Part shown: piece by piece, positions 44,067 to 52,675 of the stretch
How positions within the stretch are numbered: position 1 is the first letter of the stretch
Layout: the number at the start of each line of letters is the position of its first letter
Assembly: GCF_037992945.1 (NCBI RefSeq)
Contig: NZ_CP150304.1
Location: 5,098,501-5,162,500, forward strand
Source of the DNA: Peribacillus sp. FSL E2-0218
Lineage (GTDB): Bacteria > Bacillota > Bacilli > Bacillales > DSM-1321
Direction of reading: 5' to 3'
DNA: 64,000 bases
Position numbers and translations under genes: made by a program
Notes under the pieces: model-generated
Databases searched by the model: none
What the model was told of the DNA's origin: nothing
Seen by the model: only the letters and a program-made list of their open reading frames with translations

Positions 44067-46136
44067 TCATGCGCGTATCCAGTGTCGGTGCTTGGCAATG
44101 GCCTCGATAAAGGCAGCGCCGCTATTTTCATCCGTGATGGCCACAACGCCTGCATTGGGATCAAAGGAACCTATGCCTGCCTTCGTTAGGATATCAGCAC
44201 CTTCTTTGCCCGCACCAATTGCCTTGAAATGATTGTAAGCTTCATTCACAAAGAAAATGGAGTCCTTAGATGCTTTTAGAGCATCAACACTTTTCTGACC
44301 TCCTGCTACATAAACGGCATCGTACAGTACCGAATCGGCTGTCAGGAATGTTTGCTCCACTTCAACTTGCTGTTCTGTTGAACTTGTAATCATTCCCCGA
44401 TTAATACTGACGATCTCCGCAGTTATTCCTGCCGCCTTGAACGATTTCAATACTTGATTAACCTCAGATGCGTTGAAACCATCGGCAGCCAGGATTGCCA
44501 CTTTTCTGGTTGCGGCCGTTTTCACTTTCATTTGCTCTTGGCTTAGCGCGGGAGAGGTTAACTCGGTCTCAGCCTCATTCCTGTTGGTTGGAGGATTCGC
44601 TCCCACACCCTTGGCAATTGTTCGGGCCAGTTCGAAATCTACATTGCTGAACATCTCGACAACCTGCTGCTGGACGTCCTTACTTTTCACTTTCCCCACT
44701 TCAAAGTGGAAAGCGGCAATAATATGCTCCTTCTCCACTTCCGTCATGCTATTCCAGAATAGTTTAGCTTGGCTGTAATGGTCCTTGAAGCTTTCACTGC
44801 GCTGGCGCACCTTCCTGCCATCGACCTTTTCCTGATAGTGCGCATAGCCGCCCTCCGCTTCGGAAGCCGGTTCCGGGGAGTTACCTGCAAGGGAATTCTT
44901 ATGGTAGCTGACCGGTCCTGGATTGATTGTCATCCGATGCATCCCATCGCGCTGATTGTTATGAAAAGGGCATACTGGCCTGTTTATCGGAAGCTCATGG
45001 AAATTCGGTCCACCCAATCGGGATAGCTGTGTATCGGTGTAAGAGAATAAACGCCCTTGAAGCAGCGGATCATTGGAAAAATCAATGCCCGGCACAACAT
45101 GCCCCGGATGGAAAGCAATCTGTTCCGTTTCCGCAAAGAAGTTATCAGGATTTTGGTTCAACACCATTTTCCCGATTATTTTCACCGGCACCTGTTCTTC
45201 CGGCCATAGTTTAGTAGGATCGAGAATGTCAAAGTCGAAATTGAATTCATCCTCCTCCTTGATCATTTGCACGCCAAATTCAAATTCAGGGTAATTGCCT
45301 GTTTCAATCGCTTCCCACAAATCTTGGCGGTGAAAATCGGGGTTCTTCCCGGCGATTTTCTGGGCTTCATCCCAGACGAGCGATTTCACTCCAAGGACGG
45401 GCTTCCAATGGAATTTAACGAAATGGGATACGCCTTCTTCATTCACAAAGCGGAATGTATGAACACCGAACCCTTCCATCATCCTGAAGCTTCTCGGTAT
45501 CGCCCGATCGGAAAGATGCCACATGATCATATGTGCCGTTTCCTCATTATTGGCAACAAAATCCCAAAAAGTATCATGGGCAGAAGCAGCCTGCGGAATT
45601 TCATTATGAGGCTCCGGCTTTACCGCATGAATCAAATCCGGAAACTTAATTGCATCCTGGATAAAAAATACCGGCATATTATTCCCGACCAAATCATAGT
45701 TTCCTTCCTCTGTATAAAACTTTGTCGAGAATCCCCTGACATCGCGAACCGAGTCCGCCGATCCGCGTGATCCTGCTACAGTGGAGTACCGGACGAATAC
45801 AGGAGTCTTGACCGAAGGGTCTTGAAGAAACTTGGCCTTTGTAAATTCAGCCATCGGCTCATATACTTGAAAATATCCGTGTGCCCCTGATCCACGTGCA
45901 TGCACGATTCGCTCAGGAATTCGCTCATGGTCAAAATGGGTCATCTTTTCACGGAAATGAAAATCTTCCATTAATGTCGGGCCGCGGGTTCCCGCCTTCA
46001 AAGAATGCTCATCCTCCGAAATGCGCAAGCCTTGATTAGTCGTCATCTTTTTCCCACTATCATCCACCCGATATTGATCCAACTGCCGATTTTTGCTTTG
46101 CTCATTGATTTTTCCACTTTCGTTTTCATTCACCAT
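44067..46136 (-). CDS. katE: Large-subunit (HPII-type) catalase with C-terminal PfpI-like domain
   Basis: Heme catalase of 689 aa, clade II. The catalytic His is in RIVHARGSGAHGYF, the Asn in FFIQDAIKFPDLIHAV, and the heme-ligand Tyr in LFSYTDTQLSRLG. Residues from about 530 form the flavodoxin-like DJ-1/PfpI domain typical of HPII (RKVAILAADGFNASEVNQVLKSF...). In Bacillus the large catalase KatE belongs to the sigma-B general stress regulon. ATG 46136 is preceded by GGAGGGG at about ten bases; ATGs at 46145 and 46160 are less well placed. Confidence 0.95.
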   Translation of the reverse strand: MVNENESGKINEQSKNRQLDQYRVDDSGKKMTTNQGLRISEDEHSLKAGTRGPTLMEDFHFREKMTHFDHERIPERIVHARGSGAHGYFQVYEPMAEFTKAKFLQDPSVKTPVFVRYSTVAGSRGSADSVRDVRGFSTKFYTEEGNYDLVGNNMPVFFIQDAIKFPDLIHAVKPEPHNEIPQAASAHDTFWDFVANNEETAHMIMWHLSDRAIPRSFRMMEGFGVHTFRFVNEEGVSHFVKFHWKPVLGVKSLVWDEAQKIAGKNPDFHRQDLWEAIETGNYPEFEFGVQMIKEEDEFNFDFDILDPTKLWPEEQVPVKIIGKMVLNQNPDNFFAETEQIAFHPGHVVPGIDFSNDPLLQGRLFSYTDTQLSRLGGPNFHELPINRPVCPFHNNQRDGMHRMTINPGPVSYHKNSLAGNSPEPASEAEGGYAHYQEKVDGRKVRQRSESFKDHYSQAKLFWNSMTEVEKEHIIAAFHFEVGKVKSKDVQQQVVEMFSNVDFELARTIAKGVGANPPTNRNEAETELTSPALSQEQMKVKTAATRKVAILAADGFNASEVNQVLKSFKAAGITAEIVSINRGMITSSTEQQVEVEQTFLTADSVLYDAVYVAGGQKSVDALKASKDSIFFVNEAYNHFKAIGAGKEGADILTKAGIGSFDPNAGVVAITDENSGAAFIEAIAKHRHWIRA

Positions 46137-46295
46137 TCTTTTCATTCCCCTCCATGTCAAAAATTAAGGTTATTTCATGTTGTATGTATTTTCATTATTG
46201 GAAGTAATTACGTTATTCTTCCTCATATACCACTCTATTTCGAGAGATAAACAGCAGAATTCAAAAATTATACAGAGAATACTAGTTATTTTGGT

Positions 46296-46622
46296 GTAGG
46301 ACCGATTATCGTCGGATTGGGGCGATTTATCTCATGTTTGGGCGGATTATCACTAATTGGGGTGATTTATCTCCATGTTTGGTCGAATTATCACCCGGTT
46401 GGGGCGATTTATCTCCATGTTTGGTCGGATCATCTCCCGGTTGGGCGTATTATCCCCGTTTAGGTCGAATCATCTCCCCATTTGGTCGGATCATCTCCCG
46501 GTTAGGCGGATTATCCCCGTTTAGGTCGAATCATCTCCCCATTTGGTCGGATCACCACCCGTTTGGATCGAATTACTGTCCCATTTGGTCGGATCACCAT
46601 CCGTTTGGTCGAATTATTCCTT
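46296..46622. repeat. Tandem array of about fifteen 18-22-bp repeats
   Basis: Units of the form tttggtcggatcatctcccgg repeat head to tail from about 46315 to 46620, with degenerate outer units from 46296. A higher-order 61-bp block (46420-46480) is duplicated next to itself (46481-46541) with two mismatches. The repeats are directly adjacent, without spacers. The array lies between the divergent start of katE and the terminator of dbpA. A 106-codon frame runs through it but simply translates the repeat. Confidence 0.9.
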
Positions 46623-46661
46623 CCTTAGTTTTGTCATACTTGGGATGTAAATAAGTCATAT

Positions 46662-46706
46662 AAAAATAAGAAGCGGGAAGGCCATTTTTTGGGCTTCCCG
46701 CTTCTT
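46662..46706 (-). terminator. Terminator of dbpA
   Basis: The 13-bp stem aagaagcgggaag / cttcccgcttctt lies 14 bp after the dbpA stop, followed on the minus strand by ATTTTTATATG. Confidence 0.88.
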
Positions 46707-46719
46707 TAATTCCGCTACT

Positions 46720-48168
46720 TTAGTTTTTAAATGCTTCTGACACCTTCAAGAGCTTGCCTTTGACTTTGGTATTTTTCATCACTTTCAAGACGAGCGGTCC
46801 CTTTTCATTGAGGATTTCCACATAAGAGACATTATCCTGAATCGTTATGATCCCGATGTCCGCTGCATTCACTCCATCAATTTTAGCGATGGTGCCGACA
46901 AAATCAACAGCCCTGATTTTCTTTTTCTTCCCGCCATTGAAGTATAGCTTCATGATTTGTTTGTTCAATTTTTCACTTTTATCTTTTTTCATCTTTGGAC
47001 GTGCTTCGAGTTTTGCCTCGAAATCCGCTTTTTTGTTTGATACCTCTTCTTTTGAAGGGAAAGCCCGCTTGGAAATTTCAAAGCCGATATAATCTTGGAT
47101 TTCAGTCAGGAATTTGTCCTCGTACGGTGTGACGAACGTGATGGCTTTTCCCTTCTTACCGGCACGGCCCGTTCTTCCTGTCCGGTGTACATAGCTTTCC
47201 TTCTCCATTGGGAGGTCATAGTTGATCACATGGGTGATATTATCAATATCGATTCCGCGTGCGGCAACATCCGTCGCGACCAAATAGCGGAATTCGCCCC
47301 TTCTGAATTCATTCATCACTGCGAGGCGATCCTCCTGGATCATGCCGCCATGTATCATATCACAAGGATAATCTAGCTCCACCAGCTGTTCACATATTTG
47401 GTCGACCCGATCCTTCGTCCGGCAAAAAATGATGCAGCTATCAGGATTTTCGATAATCGTGATATCCCTGAGCAGGGAGAATTTATCATCCTCTTTCACT
47501 TCAATGAGGGCATGCTCGATTTTGTCAGTCGTAAGACCCTTCGCTTTGATTTCAATGTCCAGGGGATCTTTCATATATTGCTTGCACAACTTCTTTATGC
47601 TCTCGGGCAGCGTAGCAGAAAAGAGCATCGTCACCCGGTCTTTCGGAAGCGCCTTAATGATGGCCTCCACTTGTTCGATGAAGCCCATATTAAGCATTTC
47701 ATCGGCTTCATCAATAACCAAATGTGTAAGGCGCTCCAAAGCAAATGTCCCTTTCTCGATATGATCCAGGACTCGGCCCGGTGTTCCCACGACCACATGG
47801 CTTTTTTGCTTCAATTCCGCTTTCTGCAAGGCAAATGGATGTTTTCCATAAATCGCAGTGGCCTTTATGCGTTTAAACCTGCCTATATTGGTGATATCCT
47901 CTTTTACCTGCACAGCGAGCTCACGTGTCGGCGTTAAAATAAGGGCCTGCGGCTTATTCTCCCCCCAATCGACCATCTCACATATCGGTATCCCGAATGA
48001 AGCGGTCTTGCCGCTTCCGGTTTGCGATTTCACGACAAGGTCCTCCCCTTTCAATGCGACTGGGATCACCTCACGCTGCACTTCGGTCGGGCTTTGATAA
48101 CCCAAGTTCTCCAATGCCCTTACGATTTCATCACTTAATGTATAATCAGAAAAATTCAATTCATTCAT
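46720..48168 (-). CDS. dbpA: DEAD-box ATP-dependent RNA helicase DbpA (YxiN)
   Basis: RNA helicase of 482 aa that acts on 23S rRNA in 50S assembly. Motifs: SQTGSGKTASFG (I), PTRELAVQ (Ia), TPGRVLDH (Ib), VIDEADEML (II), FSATLP (III), IIFCRTKD (IV), ATDVAARGIDI (V) and HRTGRTGRAG (VI). The C-terminal domain (about 405-482) with YFNGGKKKKIRAVDFVGTIAKIDGVNAADIGII is the DbpA RNA-recognition fold that binds hairpin 92. Length and sequence match B. subtilis YxiN. GAGGCTG precedes the ATG. Confidence 0.96.
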   Translation of the reverse strand: MNELNFSDYTLSDEIVRALENLGYQSPTEVQREVIPVALKGEDLVVKSQTGSGKTASFGIPICEMVDWGENKPQALILTPTRELAVQVKEDITNIGRFKRIKATAIYGKHPFALQKAELKQKSHVVVGTPGRVLDHIEKGTFALERLTHLVIDEADEMLNMGFIEQVEAIIKALPKDRVTMLFSATLPESIKKLCKQYMKDPLDIEIKAKGLTTDKIEHALIEVKEDDKFSLLRDITIIENPDSCIIFCRTKDRVDQICEQLVELDYPCDMIHGGMIQEDRLAVMNEFRRGEFRYLVATDVAARGIDIDNITHVINYDLPMEKESYVHRTGRTGRAGKKGKAITFVTPYEDKFLTEIQDYIGFEISKRAFPSKEEVSNKKADFEAKLEARPKMKKDKSEKLNKQIMKLYFNGGKKKKIRAVDFVGTIAKIDGVNAADIGIITIQDNVSYVEILNEKGPLVLKVMKNTKVKGKLLKVSEAFKN

Positions 48169-48441
48169 ATGACAGCCTCATTTATTGTGTAGTATCATGC
48201 ATTATTGTTTCCATGATCGTAATTTTCTTATTCAAATTACTATTATACGCGATATGGAACGATAAACGTTGCAATAATCAAATTCCCTTTCTTATTTCAA
48301 AATAATGAATTCTTCAAAATGGACGATAGAGGAAAACGATTGTGATGAATCAAAATGGACCGGCTGCTTTTCAACATGCTAAAATATGTATGTCCAAAGG
48401 GTGTGGATTGAATTACTGTTATCCAAAAGGAGAGCTGATTT

Positions 48442-48774
48442 ATGATAATCGTGACGAATAGAATCAGAGTCAAAAAAGGGATGGGGGCAGTGATGGCGCC
48501 AGGATTTACTGCACCAGGTCCGCTTGATGCGATGGAAGGTTTTGTGAAGGTGGAAGTATTATTGACGCAGAACCTGACGGATCATGATGAACTGAGTGTT
48601 AATATGTACTGGGAGAACCTCGATAACTTCACTGCTTGGAGAAATAGTGATGCATTTAAAGCTGCACATAAACGGCCAGAAGCAAGTTCCGATTCCGCTA
48701 AAAAAGAATCGCCGATCATAGGCAGCGAGCTTACTACGTATGAAGTTGCCTCAGTAAAGGAAATAGCGAAATAA
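48442..48774 (+). CDS. hmoA: Heme-degrading monooxygenase (HmoA/IsdG-like)
   Basis: A 110-aa cytosolic protein of the ABM/dimeric alpha-beta barrel fold. MIIVTNRIRVKKG carries the Asn expected near residue 6, the central ELSVNMYWENLDNFTAW carries the conserved Trp, and FKAAHKRP carries the heme-ligand His. The pattern is closest to B. subtilis HmoA (YetG). It would open heme to release iron, but no Fur box is visible upstream, in contrast to the siderophore operon. AAAGGAGAGCTG precedes ATG 48442. Confidence 0.85.
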   Translation: MIIVTNRIRVKKGMGAVMAPGFTAPGPLDAMEGFVKVEVLLTQNLTDHDELSVNMYWENLDNFTAWRNSDAFKAAHKRPEASSDSAKKESPIIGSELTTYEVASVKEIAK

Positions 48775-48782
48775 CATCATGG

Positions 48783-48817
48783 CAAAGAGGCCGCTATTGA
48801 AGCAGCCTCTTTGTTTT
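48783..48817. terminator. Terminator between hmoA and rlmN-like genes
   Basis: The stem caaagaggc / gcctctttg is followed by ttttc on the plus strand. It lies between two convergent genes. Confidence 0.7.
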
Positions 48818-48831
48818 CAAGTTCAAACTAA

Positions 48832-49899
48832 TCATTGTGCTTCTGCTTTCTTGATTTGCTTGCTTCGTAGCTGTCCGCAGGCCGCATCGATATCCGTTCC
48901 ATGCTCTTGACGGATTTTACAATTGACGCCCCTCTTTTTCAACGTATCATAGAAGGCGAGAACGGACTCTTTTTCACTTCTTTGATATTGGCTATGCTCA
49001 TCTACAGGATTATATGGAATCAGGTTGACATAGAGGCGATGTTTTTTATCCTCCAGAAGATTGGCAAGCTGCTCGGCTTCTTCTTGATGATCATTGACAT
49101 CCTTCAATAGGATATATTCAATCGTAATTCTCCGATTCGTTTTTTCCAAATAATAATCAAGTGATTTCATTAATTTTTCAATCGGGATCGCCCTGTTGAT
49201 TTTCATGATTCGCGTCCTCAGATCGTTATTAGGTGCATGCAGGGAGATAGCTAGATTCACCTGTAATTGCAGATCTGTGAATTCATAAATCTTTTTGGCA
49301 AGGCCGCTCGTCGAAACGGTAATGCGCCTGCCAGCGATGGCAAGACCCTTATGATCCATGAGCACCCTCAAAAAGTCGACCATGTTTTCAAAGTTATCAA
49401 ATGGCTCGCCAATCCCCATCACCACGACATGGCTGACGAGATCCTTTTGCTCCAGTGTATCCAGATGCAGTTGAACGTTCATGATTTGTTCAACGATTTC
49501 CCCGCTGGATAAATCGCGGCTTTTCGCCAATAAACCACTTGCACAGAAACTGCAGCCGATATTGCAGCCGACCTGGGTGGTGACACAAACAGAAATCCCG
49601 TATTTATGTCTCATCATAACGGTTTCGATAAGGTTGCCATCCTGCAATTTAAACAGGAATTTGATCGTGCCGTCAGCTGCCTCCTGCTTAACGTGAACAG
49701 TTAAGGTCTGGATCGAAAAATGCTCCTCCAGCAATTGGATACAGTCTTGATTAACATCCGTCATTTCAGAAAAACTCGTCACACGTGTCCGATAAAGCCA
49801 CTCCCAGACTTGCTGTGCCCTGAATTTCCTATGGCCATGGTCCAAAAGCCATGCTGATAATTGCTCGAATGTTAAACCATAAATGGAATCTTTCTTCAT
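48832..49899 (-). CDS. RlmN/Cfr-family radical SAM 23S rRNA methyltransferase, possible second copy
   Basis: Radical SAM enzyme of 355 aa that methylates A2503 of 23S rRNA (and tRNA for RlmN). The cluster is CNIGCSFCASG (CxxxCxxC), the catalytic Cys is near the C-terminus in DIDAACGQLR, and GIGEPFDNF and SLHAPNNDLR are conserved. The RlmN pattern (TIKFLFKLQDGNLIETVMMRH, ITVSTSGL) is clear. In B. subtilis the housekeeping rlmN is in the rsmB-rlmN-prpC-prkC cluster, far from here, so this is probably a paralogue. C2 (RlmN) or C8 (Cfr) specificity cannot be told by eye, but sequence is closer to RlmN. GAGGGTAACG precedes the ATG. Confidence 0.85.
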   Translation of the reverse strand: MKKDSIYGLTFEQLSAWLLDHGHRKFRAQQVWEWLYRTRVTSFSEMTDVNQDCIQLLEEHFSIQTLTVHVKQEAADGTIKFLFKLQDGNLIETVMMRHKYGISVCVTTQVGCNIGCSFCASGLLAKSRDLSSGEIVEQIMNVQLHLDTLEQKDLVSHVVVMGIGEPFDNFENMVDFLRVLMDHKGLAIAGRRITVSTSGLAKKIYEFTDLQLQVNLAISLHAPNNDLRTRIMKINRAIPIEKLMKSLDYYLEKTNRRITIEYILLKDVNDHQEEAEQLANLLEDKKHRLYVNLIPYNPVDEHSQYQRSEKESVLAFYDTLKKRGVNCKIRQEHGTDIDAACGQLRSKQIKKAEAQ

Positions 49900-49977
49900 T
49901 CGTTACCCTCTTTTCATTACATTAAAATTTAGTCGTTCAATCCTTTATCCTTACACGTGTTCCCTCTAAAAATCGGT

Positions 49978-50457
49978 TCATTTATGATACGGTTCATTTC
50001 TATTTATCCGAAAGGCCCGATATATTTGCTCCAATAAAACCAATTTCATCAATTGATGCGGAAAGGTCATTTTAGAGAAGGATAGTGCATAATCACTTCT
50101 TGCTATCACCTCGGACCCGAGACCGAGCGACCCGCCAATGATAAAGGCTATCTTGCTCTTCCCATAAGTGGCCAGCTGGTCGATATGTGTGGCCAGCTGC
50201 TCGGACGTAAGCTGCTTACCATTGATCTCAAGTGTTATGACATAGGTGTCAGGGCTGATTTTGGCCAGGATGCGTTCACCCTCTTTTTGCTTTACGATCT
50301 CCATGTCCGCGGCACTCAAGTTCTCTGGTGCTTTTTCATCCGGTACTTCAATAAGTTCTATATTAGCATAGGCGCTTAACCTTTTTGCATATTCAGCAAT
50401 GCCTTGCTTTAAGTATTTTTCTTTTAGCTTGCCTACCGTCATGATCGTTATTTTCAT
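49978..50457 (-). CDS. rlmH: 23S rRNA pseudouridine-1915 N3-methyltransferase RlmH
   Basis: A 159-aa SPOUT-fold methyltransferase that modifies position 1915 in helix 69 of 23S rRNA. MKITIMTVGKLKEKYLKQGI, the SAM-binding knot segment IAFIIGGSLGLG, and the C-terminal LSFSKMTFPHQLMKLVLLEQIYRAFRINRNEPYHK are family hallmarks. In B. subtilis the gene is yydA. It ends the conserved origin-proximal block here. GAGGATATAT precedes the ATG. Confidence 0.97.
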   Translation of the reverse strand: MKITIMTVGKLKEKYLKQGIAEYAKRLSAYANIELIEVPDEKAPENLSAADMEIVKQKEGERILAKISPDTYVITLEINGKQLTSEQLATHIDQLATYGKSKIAFIIGGSLGLGSEVIARSDYALSFSKMTFPHQLMKLVLLEQIYRAFRINRNEPYHK

Positions 50458-50607
50458 ATATATCCTCTAACTTTCCTTATGTTTTCGTATCAGTTCTAGG
50501 ATTTGCCTACCTATTATCATACCTTACGGATGCCTATAAGCAAAACAAGCAAATCACTTCCAATTGCAAGGATGGTTCATCCCCGTCCATCAGCATCACT
50601 TTTCCCA

Positions 50608-50639
50608 CAAAAAAACCGCTGACCTAGAGGCATCAGCGG
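50608..50639 (-). terminator. Terminator downstream of the CxxH/CxxC gene
   Basis: The 7-bp stem ccgctga / tcagcgg is followed on the minus strand by TTTTTTT. It lies about 215 bp after the small gene and upstream of rlmH. Confidence 0.75.
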
Positions 50640-50797
50640 CAATCCATGATTCAGCGAGAAAAAAGCGTATGGCTAACTTGTTCGTTCCCCTCCAAATGGA
50701 TTTTCCGAAGATATGTTCACGATTCCTGCACCCAATCTTATCCCCAGCCTTGATGAAATGAAACGTCAAGAAATGTTAAGAACAGGTTACAAACATC

Positions 50798-51103
50798 TTA
50801 TCCACAAAAGTTATCCACATATCCACATTTTCTATCCACATCTTGTATGGGAATATTAGTTCCCTACTAGATATATTGCCACGTTTCGACAATATTCACA
50901 GGTTGTTGATAACTGTTTTTCTTCCGACACTTGCGTTAAAACCGGATAGGTTTCACATTCGTACACCACTTCATCCAACGCCATTTCCACGTGTTCCTGA
51001 CAGCAATATAATTCCATCCTTCCTTCCCCCTTTCCTTTTCCTTTTTACAAAAACCAATTATCCACAAGGTGCGCGGCATCTTTAACATCGACATATATCC
51101 ACA
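50798..51103. promoter_or_regulatory. Cluster of DnaA boxes
   Basis: Perfect TTATCCACA boxes lie at 50798-50806, 50811-50819 and 51058-51066. One-mismatch boxes lie at 50819-50827 (ATATCCACA), 50832-50840 (CTATCCACA) and 51095-51103 (ATATCCACA), all on the plus strand. A reverse near-match TTATCAACA lies near 50904. The first four occupy only 43 bp. B. subtilis has DnaA-binding clusters outside oriC, one reported beside yydA (rlmH), and this appears to be the same element. The small CxxH/CxxC gene sits between the two groups. Confidence 0.85.
50856..51017 (-). CDS. CxxH/CxxC protein (BA_5709 family), 53 aa
   Basis: A small frame not usually called automatically. The product starts MELYCCQEHVEMALDEVVYE and contains a CQEH motif (Cys6-His9) and a CEYC motif (Cys40-Cys43), which gives the family name CxxH/CxxC and suggests a zinc knuckle. 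The family is encoded next to rlmH in many Bacillaceae. A GGGGGAAGGAAGG ribosome site precedes the ATG. It lies in the DnaA-box region, with htrC upstream and a terminator downstream. Function is unknown. Confidence 0.85.
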   Translation of the reverse strand: MELYCCQEHVEMALDEVVYECETYPVLTQVSEEKQLSTTCEYCRNVAIYLVGN

Positions 51104-51115
51104 GGTAATCGTAAC

Positions 51116-51174
51116 AAAAAATAAAAAAAGCGCAAGCGAATATAAAGGACAGGAAGCATCGCTGCCCCCTGTCC
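51116..51174 (-). terminator. Terminator of htrC
   Basis: The stem ggacagg / cctgtcc lies just after the htrC stop. On the minus strand it is followed by TTTATATTCGCTTGCGC and then TTTTTTTATTTTTT. Confidence 0.65.
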
Positions 51175-51183
51175 TCCCACGTT

Positions 51184-52404
51184 TTATATTTCGCTGTTTG
51201 AAAGTGTGACTTCAGTCGATTCTTTCTTCCCATCACGGTAATAAATGATTTTAACCTTATCGCCGATTTTCTTATCATTATAGAGGTATTTCCTTAGTTC
51301 CACGACATCATGGATTTCCTCATTATCCATTCCAACGATGACGTCAAACTCCTTCAATCCTGCTTTTGATGCCGGGGAGTTGCTTTGAACGCCCGTTATG
51401 GCAACACCTGCCGTCACTTTCTTTGGCAGTTTTAATGTATTCTGCTGATGGTATTTTGAAATTTCTTCTACGGATGCCAAATTCACACCTAAGAAGGCAC
51501 GTTTCACTTCGCCAAACTCCTCGATATCGTTGATGATTGGAATGACCGAATCGATCGGGATGGAGAGTCCGATCCCCTCCACTGCATTTTCTGCTATCTT
51601 CATCGAATTGATCCCGATGACCTGCCCCGACATATTTACGAGGGCCCCCCCGCTGTTGCCTGGGTTGATGGCTGCATCGGTCTGGATGACCTCCGCGTTC
51701 CAATCCACTTGTCCGTCCTCATTGATATCGACCTCTATCGTTCGCTCCAAGCCGGAGATGATTCCCTGTGTAATCGATCCGGAGAATTGGAGGCCCAGAG
51801 GGTTACCAATCGCGATCACTGGCTCACCTGGCTTCAATTTTGCCGATTTTCCGAACTCTGCAATCGTTTTGATCTTGTCACTATTCACGACAATGACCGC
51901 TAAATCTGTCCACGGGTCGCTTCCTTGCAGCTTTGCAGGCAATTTGGTGCCGTCACTTAATGTGACTTCCAGTTCATTGGCCCCTTCAATAACATGATTA
52001 TTCGTAACGATATAGGCTTTTCCGTCAGCCTTTTTATAAACGACACCTGAGCCTGTTCCTGCTTCTGCCGAACTGTCCTCAGCATTGCTCCCTTGTCCCC
52101 AGAAGTTCGTTTCCTGGATGTTGGTGATGCCTACCACTGCATCACTTGCCTTATCGACGGCATCTGTGACGGCACTAGTTACATCTACAGCAAGGCTTTG
52201 CTGCGATTGCTTCAAAGGCTGATTACTGGTTGATTTCTGCGTTGATGTTTCGTTATTCCCGGAATTAAGCAATCCGCTTCCCGGAAATACTAATAAAATA
52301 AGTAAAGCACCAACGATGGCGCCGCCCAAGCCAGTTAGAAAATAGCTGGCATGGCCCTTTTTCCGTTTATTTCGGTTCTCATCATGATCATCATAATAAC
52401 CCAA
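51184..52404 (-). CDS. htrC: HtrA-like serine protease (trypsin plus PDZ), membrane anchored
   Basis: Surface quality-control protease of 406 aa, equivalent to B. subtilis YyxA (HtrC). A cytosolic N-terminus rich in Arg/Lys is followed by one membrane helix (about 21-41), a low-complexity linker, the protease domain (about 85-290) with catalytic His in TNNHVIEG, Asp in DPWTDLAVI and Ser in GNSGGAL, and a PDZ domain (about 305-400, GVQSNSPASKAGLKEFDVIV). It follows walJ on the same strand after a terminator, as in other Bacillaceae. In B. subtilis htrA and htrB are controlled by CssRS; yyxA is less clear. Confidence 0.93.
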   Translation of the reverse strand: MGYYDDHDENRNKRKKGHASYFLTGLGGAIVGALLILLVFPGSGLLNSGNNETSTQKSTSNQPLKQSQQSLAVDVTSAVTDAVDKASDAVVGITNIQETNFWGQGSNAEDSSAEAGTGSGVVYKKADGKAYIVTNNHVIEGANELEVTLSDGTKLPAKLQGSDPWTDLAVIVVNSDKIKTIAEFGKSAKLKPGEPVIAIGNPLGLQFSGSITQGIISGLERTIEVDINEDGQVDWNAEVIQTDAAINPGNSGGALVNMSGQVIGINSMKIAENAVEGIGLSIPIDSVIPIINDIEEFGEVKRAFLGVNLASVEEISKYHQQNTLKLPKKVTAGVAITGVQSNSPASKAGLKEFDVIVGMDNEEIHDVVELRKYLYNDKKIGDKVKIIYYRDGKKESTEVTLSNSEI

Positions 52405-52630
52405 GACCGCTTCATCCTCTCATTTTAGGAAAGTAATAATAGCCATTCTATTGTTTGGTATCCTTCCTCAATTATACTCAATTACCGGATTTTTTCTAAA
52501 AAAATGTACCTGTAATTCAAAAGGGAGATCCATTGTCTGAAGTACGCCGTTTTACCTATACTTATACAGTTGTAACCAAACGATACCCCAATTAAACCAG
52601 TTTGTAACCTTTCGAAAGGAATTTTTACCA

Positions 52631-52668
52631 ATAAAAAAGGAATGAACAAGGTTTCCCTTATCCATCCC
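52631..52668 (-). terminator. Terminator of the wal operon
   Basis: A long stem of about 13 bp with few mismatches (ggaatgaacaagg / cccttatccatccc) lies 8 bp after the walJ stop, followed on the minus strand by TTTTTTATTGG. Confidence 0.8.
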
Positions 52669-52675
52669 ATATCAT

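Noticed and set aside
46296..46622. CRISPR array
   Set aside because: The repeats are contiguous and degenerate, with no unique spacers and no cas genes nearby.
46334..46654. 106-codon open frame through the tandem repeat array
   Set aside because: It translates the 20-bp repeat, has no ribosome binding site, and its Trp/Pro/His-rich product has no protein character.
48832..49899. Cfr antibiotic-resistance methyltransferase
   Set aside because: Motifs around the cluster and the C-terminal half are closer to RlmN; Cfr activity cannot be claimed by eye.
50843..51085. 80-codon plus-strand frame
   Set aside because: It is antisense to the CxxH/CxxC gene, which has a ribosome site and family motifs; the plus-strand frame has neither.
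50798..51103. Chromosomal origin oriC
   Set aside because: DnaA boxes are clustered, but dnaA and dnaN are not adjacent and no clear AT-rich unwinding trio region follows; a DnaA-titration cluster fits better.
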